Shown here in pieces: positions 24,866-32,997 of a stretch of DNA of 33,788 nucleotides. The notes under the pieces are model-generated. The model was given only the letters and a program-made list of their open reading frames with translations. It made no database searches and was not told where the DNA came from. The DNA comes from Candidatus Omnitrophota bacterium (lineage in GTDB: Bacteria > Omnitrophota > Gorgyraeia > Gygaellales > Profunditerraquicolaceae). The position numbers were made by a program, and so were the translations under genes. Numbering within the stretch: position 1 is the first letter of the stretch; each line of letters starts with the position of its first letter. The stretch spans positions 1-33,788 of the forward strand of contig JAGOOP010000015.1 in assembly GCA_017992455.1 (NCBI GenBank), written 5' to 3'.

Positions 24866-25964
24866 AGCGCCGGAGCAGTTTATACTATCAGTTTTAAAGG
24901 GAGGAAAACACTCTGCCGCAGACGACCTGCCTTCGGGGCTGCTTTCCGGCGAAGTTTTCTGGCGCGATGTGCTTGATGCGGCAGTGCGCGAAGGCGTATT
25001 TTATCCGTTTTATAAAGGGCTGCTCGCTTCCGACCCCTGGAGATCCATCATCCCTGAAAGCATCCGCGAAAGGTACCGGCAAACATATTACCTTCATGCC
25101 GCAAAAAGCAGCGTGTTTATGCTTCAGGTAAGCCGCGTGCTTTCGTGCCTGGAGTCCCGCACTATCGACGTCCTGCTTTTCAAAGGCCCGACCGTCGATT
25201 CATGTATATACGATGATTACTGGCGGCCGCGGCTCGACATCGATATTGCGGTAAAACCCGCCGATATGCCTGTGCTCGAGCAGGCCCTGCGGGATTCCGG
25301 ATATACGGCGCCTGAAGGCGCGGGCGATTATCCGATCCCCGAATATCTCAACAGCAGGCTTTTTACCCCGGTTGCAGACGAGCTCGTGCCGGTGCATGTC
25401 CACCGGCACCTCGTCAATAATATGTTCCTGACCGTTGACGGCTTTTTGCAGGCGCGGATGGAAGCGGTCTGGCAGCAGGCGCAGCCTTTCAAGGATTACC
25501 GCCGCATATATACGCTCAGCCCGGAAATGAACATTGTGTATCTGTGCGAGCACGGGCTGAAGCACGATCTCGACCAGATGGCGTATTTATATGAGATCAG
25601 CTGCATGCTTATTTATTATGGGAAAAGGTTCGATTGGGAGAAATTCCTTGTTCTTACCCGTTTGTCAGGGTTGTCGCGAGTCGTGTATTGCGGCCTTTTC
25701 CTGGCCAAGGAAATGTTCGGGATCGATGTGCCCGATAAGGCTATTGAAGCGGTTGCTCCTGCTCGGATGTCCGCAGGCGAGCGGACATTCCTGAATAATG
25801 CGCTGGCGCTCAAACATGCGAGATACGGGGCATATCCGGTCTATTGTGCGCTGCGTAAAGGGACGCTCAAGCAAATATATTTTATGTTCCGTACGATATT
25901 CCCTCCCGGATTCGGTTTGAAAGGATATCTCGCGCGGATACAAAGGGCATGCGACAGGCGTTAA
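24852..25964 (+). CDS. Nucleotidyltransferase-family protein (NTP_transf_5-like)
   Basis: 370 residues from ATG 24852 (MALDKAPEQF), overlapping the preceding stop by 14 bases. ATG 24825 in the same frame is a possible alternative, and neither has a clear ribosome binding site. The core ..VLLFKGPTVDSCIYDDYWRPRLDIDIAV (about residues 105-140) matches the uncharacterised nucleotidyltransferase family PF14907, with the LLKG motif and the R..DIDI metal-binding acidic pair. VPVHVHRHLVN and LCEHGLKHD follow. Proteins of this family sit beside HprK-like and PqqD-like proteins in polysaccharide loci and in some lasso-peptide clusters, where nucleotide transfer to the peptide or to a sugar has been proposed. 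It is the last gene of the operon; 295 bases of gene-free sequence follow. Confidence 0.82.
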   Translation: MALDKAPEQFILSVLKGGKHSAADDLPSGLLSGEVFWRDVLDAAVREGVFYPFYKGLLASDPWRSIIPESIRERYRQTYYLHAAKSSVFMLQVSRVLSCLESRTIDVLLFKGPTVDSCIYDDYWRPRLDIDIAVKPADMPVLEQALRDSGYTAPEGAGDYPIPEYLNSRLFTPVADELVPVHVHRHLVNNMFLTVDGFLQARMEAVWQQAQPFKDYRRIYTLSPEMNIVYLCEHGLKHDLDQMAYLYEISCMLIYYGKRFDWEKFLVLTRLSGLSRVVYCGLFLAKEMFGIDVPDKAIEAVAPARMSAGERTFLNNALALKHARYGAYPVYCALRKGTLKQIYFMFRTIFPPGFGLKGYLARIQRACDRR

Positions 25965-25970
25965 AAAAAC

Positions 25971-25999
25971 TTGCTAACCCATTGATTCTGTGATATTTT
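25971..25999 (+). promoter_or_regulatory. Candidate promoter for the exopolysaccharide operon
   Basis: TTGCTA (25971-25976) and TATTTT (25994-25999) lie 17 bases apart, with TGA just before the -10 element (an extended -10 pattern). The predicted start near 26006 would give a leader of about 250 bases containing the hairpin-forming tandem repeats. Match quality is moderate (four of six in each box). Confidence 0.45.
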
Positions 26000-26013
26000 A
26001 GAGACATAAATTA

Positions 26014-26229
26014 GCCACAAGGTTATGGTGGCGCAATACTCCGCCACAGGGCGGACACTGGCCCAATACCGCTTCAGGGCCAGGTGCAATCATGAGCGCC
26101 AGCCATACGCCACAAGGCTATGGTGGCGCAATACTCCGCCACAGGGCGGACACTGGCCCAATACCGCTTCAGGGCCAGGTGCAATCATGAGCGCCAGCCA
26201 TACGCCACAAGGCTATGGTGGCGCAATAC
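26014..26229 (+). repeat. 95-bp tandem repeat (two full copies plus a partial) with hairpins
   Basis: Units at 26014-26108 and 26109-26203 are identical except for one base (GGTTATGG against GGCTATGG). A third copy, 26204-26229, keeps only the first 26 bases or so. Each full unit can fold three stems: GCCAC/GTGGC, CCGCC/GGCGG with an ACAG loop, and CACTGGCCC/GGGCCAGGTG with one bulged G around a 12-base loop. The array fills most of the 295-base gap before the Wzc-like gene. It encodes no convincing protein; the open frame at 26025-26237 is just the repeat translated. There are no unique spacers, so it is not a CRISPR array. Confidence 0.93.
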
Positions 26230-26247
26230 CTTATTAGCGCCAGCCAC

Positions 26248-26253
26248 AAGGAG
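26248..26253 (+). promoter_or_regulatory. Shine-Dalgarno that fixes a TTG start for the Wzc-like gene
   Basis: AAGGAG at 26248-26253 is six bases before the TTG at 26260. The upstream in-frame ATG at 26215 lies inside the third repeat copy and has no such site, so the TTG is preferred. Confidence 0.75.
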
Positions 26254-26259
26254 ATACCG

Positions 26260-28350
26260 TTGCCTCAATACGAGCTCAATTTAAGGGATTATCTGCGCAT
26301 ATTCCGCAAGCGCAAGGGTATCATCGTCTTCACTTTTGCAGTTGTCACCTTAGGCAGTCTGGTATTGACGCCGAAAGTGTCGCCTTCCTTTAAAGCCAGC
26401 GCGACCATCAAGATCGAAGAGCGTAAGACCATCGCCGGCCTGTTGACCGAATGGATCGTGTATAACCCGGGCGATGTCATGGAGTCTGAGTCGAAGTTCA
26501 TCACGAGTTTCCCCGTATTGCTCAAGGTCGGCGTTGTCATGCAGCTGGTTCCCGCCGAATGGTTCATCGACAGGCGCATGGAAAGCCTGCCTGAAGCCGG
26601 ATCCAAAGAGGATCGGGACCCGATGGGCGCGTTCGGTTCTCTTCAGGGAAGCGCGCTCAAGCCCGAGCGGCTTCAGAGGATCAGCGACGTCGTCGAGAGT
26701 CTTCAGAACAAGGCCATTCTTCCCGAGCGGGTCGATGAGGTCAACCGTATCATCAGCGCGATCCAGGCAAAACTGGAAACCACGCGCGTTGCCCAGACCA
26801 ATATGATCCGCATATCCGCGACCGCCGATACCCCGCAGGCGGCGGCTGACCTGGCCAATATCGTATCGGAAGTATATATCCTCGAGAACCTGAACGAAAA
26901 GAACAAGCAGTCGCGCCACGCGCGCCAGTTCATCGAGGAACAGCTTGCCATGCTTGAGCGCAAGCTCAAGGATACCGAGCATAAGCTGAAGAATTTCGAC
27001 GACGGTTCGTCCCAGGTGCGCCTTGCGGGCCCGATCGAAGAAAAACTGGTCGAGCTTGATTTCAAGCTTGCCGAATTGCTGCAGAAATACACTGAAAAGC
27101 ACCCGCAGGTGATCCAGCTGCGCGAACAGATCAAAGGGCTTGAATCGCAGGTGCACGGGTTCTCCGATAAACAGCTCGAATATACGGGCCTTGCGCGCGA
27201 GGTGGAGGTCAACCGCAAGCTGTATTCCATGCTGAAGGAAAAGCTGGAAGAGGCCCGCATTACCGAACAGCAGAAAGTTTCCGACGTGGCGATCGTGGAC
27301 CCTGCGGTCGCGCCTGCCGCGCCTGTCGCGGCCGACAGCCGCATCAAGGTCATCATGGGCGCGTTCATGGGCCTCATCCTCGGCGTCGCGTTCGCGTTCA
27401 TCATCGAGACCTTCGATACGTCCATCGGGACCATCGAGGACGTCGAGAATGTCATCAAACTGCCGGTCCTGGGCATCGTCCCGCCGATCGAGGAGGAACT
27501 TCCGTCGGGAAGGAATATATTCCTGCGGCTCAAGCACCGTTTCGTGCCGCGCACCAAATCGGACGCGGAAGAAAGGATCGTCCATCTGTTCGCCCATTAC
27601 AGCCCGCAATCGCCTATTACCGAGTCATTCCGCAATATCCATACGAACCTGAAGCTGAGTTCCGAACGCAAAACGATCCTTGTTACCAGCTCAGGCCCTC
27701 GCGAAGGCAAATCGAGCGTCGTCTGCAACCTCGGACTTGTCATGGCGCAGATCGGGTTGAAAACGATCCTTCTTTCGACCGATCTTCGGCGGCCGATCCT
27801 CTGCAAGGTCTTCGGCGTCGAGCGCGAGCCGGGCCTCAACGAAGTGGTCATGGGCACCGCGACGCTTGATTCGGCCTTGCGCAATATCACTGACCTGTTC
27901 CTCGGCAATATCGGGTTCGAGGTGATCCGCAAGACCCCGGGCATCGAGAATATCTGGATCCTGCCGTCGGGCCATCTGCCGCATAATCCTGTGGAGATCA
28001 TCGATTCCAGGGCGTTTCTGGAGCTTATCGAGAAACTGAAAGCGCGGTTCGACGTCGTCATCCTGGATTCGCCGCCCGTGCTTCCCGTCACGGACGCGAG
28101 CATGCTCGCGCCCAAGGTGGACGGCGTGATCATGGTGTATGAGATCGGCAGGACCGGACGCGAAGGGCTTATGCGTTCCAAGGTCCAGCTTGAGGCGGTC
28201 AATGCGAAGGTCCTCGGCGTCATCCTCAACCATACCCAGGCGCAGACCGAGCAGATATCCCCCTATCCTTATTACCGGAAATACAAGTATTACGGCAAAG
28301 AAGAGCCTGGTCCGAAACATCCCAACGCATCTTCGAAAAAAAAGGTTTAA
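26260..28350 (+). CDS. Wzc-like polysaccharide co-polymerase / BY-type tyrosine kinase
   Basis: 696 residues from TTG 26260 (MPQYELNLRDYLRIFRKRKG after initiation). A Wzz-type chain-length domain comes first: a transmembrane helix at about 20-37, a long periplasmic region with coiled coil (about 200-330), and a second transmembrane helix near 360-384 (VIMGAFMGLILGVAFAFII). The cytoplasmic BY-kinase domain has Walker A GPREGKS (479-485), Walker A' LLSTDLRRP (D508) and Walker B VVILDSPP (D603). The C-terminal tail has a tyrosine cluster (Y669, 671, 672, 675, 677, 678) for autophosphorylation. It controls polymer length and export with the Wza-like protein encoded at 4587. It heads the exopolysaccharide operon, preceded by hairpin repeats. 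Confidence 0.93.
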   Translation: MPQYELNLRDYLRIFRKRKGIIVFTFAVVTLGSLVLTPKVSPSFKASATIKIEERKTIAGLLTEWIVYNPGDVMESESKFITSFPVLLKVGVVMQLVPAEWFIDRRMESLPEAGSKEDRDPMGAFGSLQGSALKPERLQRISDVVESLQNKAILPERVDEVNRIISAIQAKLETTRVAQTNMIRISATADTPQAAADLANIVSEVYILENLNEKNKQSRHARQFIEEQLAMLERKLKDTEHKLKNFDDGSSQVRLAGPIEEKLVELDFKLAELLQKYTEKHPQVIQLREQIKGLESQVHGFSDKQLEYTGLAREVEVNRKLYSMLKEKLEEARITEQQKVSDVAIVDPAVAPAAPVAADSRIKVIMGAFMGLILGVAFAFIIETFDTSIGTIEDVENVIKLPVLGIVPPIEEELPSGRNIFLRLKHRFVPRTKSDAEERIVHLFAHYSPQSPITESFRNIHTNLKLSSERKTILVTSSGPREGKSSVVCNLGLVMAQIGLKTILLSTDLRRPILCKVFGVEREPGLNEVVMGTATLDSALRNITDLFLGNIGFEVIRKTPGIENIWILPSGHLPHNPVEIIDSRAFLELIEKLKARFDVVILDSPPVLPVTDASMLAPKVDGVIMVYEIGRTGREGLMRSKVQLEAVNAKVLGVILNHTQAQTEQISPYPYYRKYKYYGKEEPGPKHPNASSKKKV

Positions 28351-28371
28351 ACAGAGTGTGGCTATTCTTCC

Positions 28372-29751
28372 ATGCCAGGATATAAAGGTCAGGTCCCCAT
28401 AAGTCTGGTCGTATTCTTTTTTGTCTTCGCCGCCTTCGTCCCGTTCATCATCCTCGGATTCCCCGTACAACAGTCCTTTGTCGCATTGATCGCCATCACC
28501 CTGTTCGCCGTCGCGTTCCTCAATACCGATATCGCCCTGATCCTCGTGATCCTGTCCATGCTTCTGTCGCCGGAACTGCGCGCCGGCCAGCTTGCGAGCC
28601 GCAACATCAATGTCCGCGCCGAAGACCTGTTCATCTTCGTCATTTTTTTCGCGTGGATGGCCAAGATGGCGGTGAAAAAGGAGCTCGGCGTCGTCAGGCG
28701 CAACCCGCTCAACGGCCCGATCATGATCTATATTCTCATTTGCGTCGTATCATCCCTGAACGGCATGATCGCGGGCCGCGTGCAGTTCAGGGAATCCTTT
28801 TTCTACCTGCTGAAATATTTCGAATATTTTCTGATCTTTTTCATGGTCGGGAACAATCTGCGCACGTCCCGGCAGGTGAAGACGTACACTTTTTTCATGA
28901 TACTGACCTGCCTGATCGTCTGCGCTATCGCCTGGGCCCAGATCCCGGCGGGCGAGCGTATTTCAGCGCCGTTCGAGAGCGAAGGAGGAGAGCCGAATAC
29001 CTTTGCCGGATATCTGCTTCTCATGATGTCGCTCATGCTCGGGTTCTTTATTTACGCGCAGAAGCGCAAAGAACGGATATTCTGGTTCGGGGCATTCGTT
29101 TTCGCGTTCGTCCCGTTCGTGATGACCATGTCGCGCGAGGGCTGGGTCAGCATTGTGCCCATGCTGCTGGTTTATATCGTGTTAAGCAAGCGTGCGAGAT
29201 ACCCGCTTCTTTTTTTTCTGGCGATCACGCTGCTTCTTGTCCCGATCGTCACCCCGCAAAAAGTCCGCGCCCGCGCCCAAGACACATTTTCTCAGGAAAA
29301 ACAGTATGTCATCGGAGGAAAGAGGATATATGTGTCCGAATCTGCGGCGGCGAGGATCGATGCGTGGCGCGATGCCGGTCTTAAACTGTCCTACCGGCCC
29401 GTTCTCGGCGCCGGCGTCCCCGGAGGCGCGGTCATCGACAATCAGTATGTCCGTGTTCTGATCGAAACGGGCCTGCTCGGTTTTGCCGCTTTTATGTGGA
29501 TGATCTCCCAGCTTTTCCGCATGGCAGTGCGGGTGTATAAACAATCCGAAGAGAATTTCTCCAGATCATTGAGCATCGGTTTCATCTGCGGCCTCATCGC
29601 CCTTTTAACGCAGTCTATGGCAGGGGCTGTTTTTATCCTTATCCGGATCATGGAACCGTTCTGGTTCCTCGCTGCCATGGTCCTTGCCATGCCTGAAGTC
29701 GCCCAGGAGGAAAAGGCGCTTGTCCGGGAAGGGGAGCCGCATGCAGTTTGA
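28372..29751 (+). CDS. O-antigen ligase / Wzy-type polymerase, multi-pass membrane protein
   Basis: A 459-residue integral membrane protein with about ten or more hydrophobic helices and the features of the O-antigen ligase/Wzy_C superfamily: GEPNTFAGYLLLMMSLMLGFF near residue 210, TMSREGWVSIVP near 250, and a soluble loop with RIDAWRDAGLKLSYRPVLGAGVPGG near 325-350. Such enzymes join repeat units or transfer polysaccharide to an acceptor, with the active loop on the periplasmic side. ATG 28372 follows the kinase stop by 21 bases and has no clear ribosome binding site. Ligase and polymerase cannot be told apart from the sequence alone. Its 3' end overlaps the flippase gene by 11 bases. Confidence 0.88.
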   Translation: MPGYKGQVPISLVVFFFVFAAFVPFIILGFPVQQSFVALIAITLFAVAFLNTDIALILVILSMLLSPELRAGQLASRNINVRAEDLFIFVIFFAWMAKMAVKKELGVVRRNPLNGPIMIYILICVVSSLNGMIAGRVQFRESFFYLLKYFEYFLIFFMVGNNLRTSRQVKTYTFFMILTCLIVCAIAWAQIPAGERISAPFESEGGEPNTFAGYLLLMMSLMLGFFIYAQKRKERIFWFGAFVFAFVPFVMTMSREGWVSIVPMLLVYIVLSKRARYPLLFFLAITLLLVPIVTPQKVRARAQDTFSQEKQYVIGGKRIYVSESAAARIDAWRDAGLKLSYRPVLGAGVPGGAVIDNQYVRVLIETGLLGFAAFMWMISQLFRMAVRVYKQSEENFSRSLSIGFICGLIALLTQSMAGAVFILIRIMEPFWFLAAMVLAMPEVAQEEKALVREGEPHAV

Positions 29752-31321
29752 GGACGCCAGGATCGGCGACAAGGTGGTCATGAACACCGCCTTTAATATT
29801 ATCGGCAGGCTGTGGTTCTTTATCGTCGGATTTTTCCTGACGCCGTATATCGTCGGCCGCCTCGGCGTCGAGCGGTATGCCGTATGGGCGCTTGTCGGCG
29901 TGATCACGAACTATTTCGGGCTCCTGGATTTCGGCGTGGGCTCGTCTTTTGTCAAATACGTGTCCGAATTCCACACGATCAAAGAGTATTCCGGCATCAA
30001 TAAGCTTGTCAATACCGGTTTTGCGTTCTATGTCATGCTGGGGGCGGGCATCGTTGCGCTCGCTGCCCTTTTCGTGGATCCGCTTATGTCGTTTTTGAAA
30101 ATACCCGTGCCGCTCCATGAAGAGGCCCGGTTTGTTTTTGTCCTCGCAGTCGGTATTTTTTGCGTGTCGAATGCAATGGGCGTGTTTATGGCGATCCAGG
30201 CAGGATTGCAGCGCATGGACCTGGCGAACAAGGTCGCCGTCGCGGCGTCACTGGCTACCGTCGCCGGGACCGTATTCTTCCTGGAACAGGGATACGGCCT
30301 GCGCGGGCTGATCGTCAATAACGCGATCGTGCTTGTGCTCACCTCGGTCATGTATATCGTCAGCGCCTACCGGCTCCTGCCCGAACTTTCGTTCAGGCCG
30401 TTCTCCTGGGACCAGCCGATGTTCAAAAGGATATTTTCCTTCGGCTGGCGCATACAGTTCTCGCGTATCGCCGGCACCGTCACGGTCCAGACCGATAAGG
30501 TTCTCATCGCGTATTTCCTCTCCGTGGGCCTTGTCACGTTCTATCAGCTCGGTTCGAACATCGTCATGTATGCGATCACCGTGCCGGGGCTTCTGGTGTC
30601 CGCGCTTGTGCCCGCATTCTCGGAGATAGAGGCGCGGGGAGAGCGCAGGCGTCTCATCGAGTCGTATTTACGCAGCACCAAGTATCTGGCGTTTGCCGCC
30701 ATGCCGCTGTTCGTGTTCATCGCGGTTGCCGCGCACCGGATCATGTTCGTCTGGATGGGCGTCGGATACGCGCAGTCCGCAGGGATCATCCGGATACTTG
30801 CGGCCGCGTTCCTCGTCAACGTGCTCGCGCGGGCCTCCGGCGCCCTGTGCATGGCGATAGAAAGGCCCGGCTATCTGATGAGCGCTTCGCTTATCATGAT
30901 CGCACTGAACATCCCGTTGAGCATCCTTTTGATCGATATGTTCGGTTTTTTCGGCGCTGCATGGGGCACGATGCTTTCGGTCAATGCGGGGACTTCGTAT
31001 TTCCTCTATCGCCTGCATAAGAACCTCGCGGTTCCGGCAGGCTCGTATCTGCGCGCGACCGCGCCGTTCTTGATCGCGAGCCTGGCCGCGGCGGCATTCG
31101 CATATTCGTTTGATTCTATCGCCCGGGCGGCATGGCCGGATCTCAAGCGCATCGGACAGGCGGCTGTCCTGTCGGCTGCATGCGGCATGTTCGCGTTTGT
31201 GTATCTGGCAATCCTGTACCGTGCGCGCCTGTTCGACGCGAACGACATCGGCCTGGTGAAAGACAAATTTCCGTCATTGTACCGGTTCCTTAAAAAGATC
31301 GCAGGCGGGTATGGCACATAA
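29741..31321 (+). CDS. Wzx-like polysaccharide flippase (MOP/MATE superfamily)
   Basis: 526 residues from ATG 29741, preceded by GGGGAG at 29731-29736; the frame is open 19 codons further upstream only inside the ligase gene. It has the hydrophobic pattern of the polysaccharide-biosynthesis MOP superfamily, with roughly 12-14 transmembrane helices. NTAFNIIGRLWFFIVGFFLTPYIVGRLG is typical of the first helix, then YAVWALVGVITNYFGLLDFGVG. FSFGWRIQFSRIAGTVTVQTDKVLIAYFL is characteristic of the middle of the protein. It should flip undecaprenyl-linked repeat units across the inner membrane, supplying the polymerase encoded just upstream. The gene overlaps both its neighbours by 11 bases. Confidence 0.9.
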   Translation: MQFEDARIGDKVVMNTAFNIIGRLWFFIVGFFLTPYIVGRLGVERYAVWALVGVITNYFGLLDFGVGSSFVKYVSEFHTIKEYSGINKLVNTGFAFYVMLGAGIVALAALFVDPLMSFLKIPVPLHEEARFVFVLAVGIFCVSNAMGVFMAIQAGLQRMDLANKVAVAASLATVAGTVFFLEQGYGLRGLIVNNAIVLVLTSVMYIVSAYRLLPELSFRPFSWDQPMFKRIFSFGWRIQFSRIAGTVTVQTDKVLIAYFLSVGLVTFYQLGSNIVMYAITVPGLLVSALVPAFSEIEARGERRRLIESYLRSTKYLAFAAMPLFVFIAVAAHRIMFVWMGVGYAQSAGIIRILAAAFLVNVLARASGALCMAIERPGYLMSASLIMIALNIPLSILLIDMFGFFGAAWGTMLSVNAGTSYFLYRLHKNLAVPAGSYLRATAPFLIASLAAAAFAYSFDSIARAAWPDLKRIGQAAVLSAACGMFAFVYLAILYRARLFDANDIGLVKDKFPSLYRFLKKIAGGYGT

Positions 31322-32321
31322 CGCGCGCGCATGCAGGATCTGCGGCAACGCGGACAACAATAAGACGCATACTGCCCGGGAGATGCTGTTCGGCACCAGG
31401 GAGGCCTTTCATTATCTTGAATGCGGCGCGTGCGGCTGCGTGCAGCTTATTGACATCCCGCAGGATATGTCGCGGTATTATCCCGCAGACTATTATGCGT
31501 TCAAAGAGCCGGAGATTTATCGAAAGTTCGAGCACGACCGGCTGTTTACGCGTTTTTTGCGCCATCGCAGGAGCGCGTATCTTTTTGACCGGGCGAGCCT
31601 TCTCGGTTGGGCCCTGTCAAAAGTGAATCCGCCTCAGCCCAGGCTTTTAGAATATGCGCAATGGTTCAGTCTCGCCCGTGCGCATCTGGGCTCGCGGATT
31701 CTCGACGTAGGCTGCGGCAAAGGCAAGATGCTTTCGGAATTTGCCTGGTATGGTTTCCGGAATCTGCACGGCGCGGACCCGTTCATCGGCGCCGATATCC
31801 GCGCGCCCGGCATTTTCATACATTCGTGCGATATCTTTTCTCTCCGGGAAGAATTCGACATGGTCATGTTCAACCATTCATTCGAGCATATGGACGATCC
31901 GTACGGCATACTGGGCCGCGTGCGCGAGATCCTGCGGCCCAAAGGCCGCGTCATGATCCGCATACCGACGGTATCTTCCTATGCGTGGGAGCATTACGGG
32001 GTCAACTGGGTCGCGCTTGACGCCCCGCGCCACATATTTCTGTATTCCCTGAAGTCGCTCGACATGCTTGCGCGCAGGACGGGATTCACGGTCGAGCATG
32101 TGCTCTATGACTCGACCGAATACCAGTTCTGGGCGTCTGAGCAATACGCGCGCGATATCCCCGAACAGGATGAGCGCTCGTACGGCGTGAACCCCTCGAA
32201 AAGCATTTTTACCAAAGAGCAGATACGCGAATTCAGCCGCAGGGCGCAAGCGTTGAATGGGGAAAAGCGCGGTGATGCGATCTGCGTTTTTCTGGCGCGG
32301 ATCGATAAGGAGGGGACATGA
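31311..32321 (+). CDS. Class I SAM methyltransferase with N-terminal Cys-rich (zinc-type) domain
   Basis: 336 residues. The N-terminus has two CxxC pairs (C8/C11 and C38/C41) in CRICGNADN and LECGACGC, a probable zinc ribbon like that of several sugar C-methyltransferases and Methyltransf_23 proteins. Motif I is ILDVGCGKGKM (130-140), followed by an acidic GADPF segment and NHSFEHMDDPYGIL, then LRPKGRVMIRIP as the post-motif strand. WVALDAPRHIFLYSLKSL is a frequent Methyltransf_23 signature. The likely role is methylating a sugar or a polysaccharide end, given the operon. The exact acceptor is unknown. The start overlaps the flippase stop by 11 bases and the stop overlaps the next start as ATGA. 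Confidence 0.88.
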   Translation: MAHNARACRICGNADNNKTHTAREMLFGTREAFHYLECGACGCVQLIDIPQDMSRYYPADYYAFKEPEIYRKFEHDRLFTRFLRHRRSAYLFDRASLLGWALSKVNPPQPRLLEYAQWFSLARAHLGSRILDVGCGKGKMLSEFAWYGFRNLHGADPFIGADIRAPGIFIHSCDIFSLREEFDMVMFNHSFEHMDDPYGILGRVREILRPKGRVMIRIPTVSSYAWEHYGVNWVALDAPRHIFLYSLKSLDMLARRTGFTVEHVLYDSTEYQFWASEQYARDIPEQDERSYGVNPSKSIFTKEQIREFSRRAQALNGEKRGDAICVFLARIDKEGT

Positions 32322-32986
32322 CGGTTGATTGTCTTTCAGCGCTGGTATTGCAGTTGTTCAACGAGCCGATCGCCGGAAAGCGCGTGCTCGAGGTCGGGTC
32401 GCAGGACGTCAACGGCAGTATCAGGCCGTTCGTCGAGCAGGCGCTCAAGCCGCGCGAGTATGTGGGCGCGGATATGGCTGCGGGCAAAGGGGTCGACGTG
32501 GTCGTGAACAGCAGCGGTCTGATCGGGAAGTTCGGCAAAGAGAGCTTTGACGTCGTGCTTTCGACGTCTGCTCTGGAGCATATCGAGGATTGGAAAGCGG
32601 CGATCCATAACATCAAGGGAGTGTGCAGGCCCGGAGGCCTGATCCTCGTGACGACCTGTTCGCAATATTTCGCCTATCACGGATACCCGTACGATTTCTG
32701 GCGATTCGAGCTGGATGATCTCAAAGAGATATTTTCCGACTGCCGTATTACCGCTCTTCTGCCGGTGTTCAAGCACCTGGTCTTTGTCAAGGCGGTCAAA
32801 CCGCAGGAATTCACCGAGCGGGGCCTTGATGAGTACGCGGCGTATTCGCTTGTCGCAGGGCAAAAGGTGCGCATGCTTGAGCCTGCGCACTTCAGGTCGT
32901 GGCGCTTCAGGAAGCTGGTCATGCGCGCGCGTATCCTCAACGCCCTGAGAAGCGGCGTGGATTTTATAGGCGGCCATATCATCTAA
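32318..32986 (+). CDS. Class I SAM-dependent methyltransferase
   Basis: 222 residues. The start overlaps the previous stop (ATGA) and has an AAGGAGG site at 32307-32313. Motif I is RVLEVGSQDVNGS (about 22-34), then YVGADMAAGKGVDVV as the acidic-loop region, DVVLSTSALEHIEDW as motif II and VCRPGGLILVTT as the following strand. YPYDFWRFELDDLKEIF is typical of sugar-locus Methyltransf_11/23 proteins that act on glycans. It lacks the zinc-type N-terminus of its neighbour, so the two enzymes probably modify different positions or carriers. The acceptor cannot be stated. Confidence 0.88.
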   Translation: MTVDCLSALVLQLFNEPIAGKRVLEVGSQDVNGSIRPFVEQALKPREYVGADMAAGKGVDVVVNSSGLIGKFGKESFDVVLSTSALEHIEDWKAAIHNIKGVCRPGGLILVTTCSQYFAYHGYPYDFWRFELDDLKEIFSDCRITALLPVFKHLVFVKAVKPQEFTERGLDEYAAYSLVAGQKVRMLEPAHFRSWRFRKLVMRARILNALRSGVDFIGGHII

Positions 32987-32997
32987 AGGCACGGAGC

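Noticed and set aside
26014..26229. Tandem repeats considered as a CRISPR array
   Set aside because: The units are contiguous, 95 bp long, with no unique spacers and no cas genes nearby.
26025..26237. 70-codon open frame across the tandem repeats
   Set aside because: It is a translation of the repeats themselves, has no ribosome binding site and shows no precursor-like leader.
26215..26259. Wzc-like gene start at ATG 26215
   Set aside because: It lies inside the 95-bp repeat with no ribosome binding site; TTG 26260 has AAGGAG six bases upstream and gives the expected N-terminus.
26350..27609. 419-codon open frame on the - strand opposite the Wzc-like gene
   Set aside because: Its composition (very rich in Asp, Arg, His and Leu) is typical of reverse-complemented coding sequence, and the + strand gene is certain from its kinase motifs.
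28380..28396. GGTCAGGTCCCC near the start of the ligase gene, similar to the REP-like core at 7174
   Set aside because: It is a single short match inside coding sequence with no second arm, so it is probably chance.
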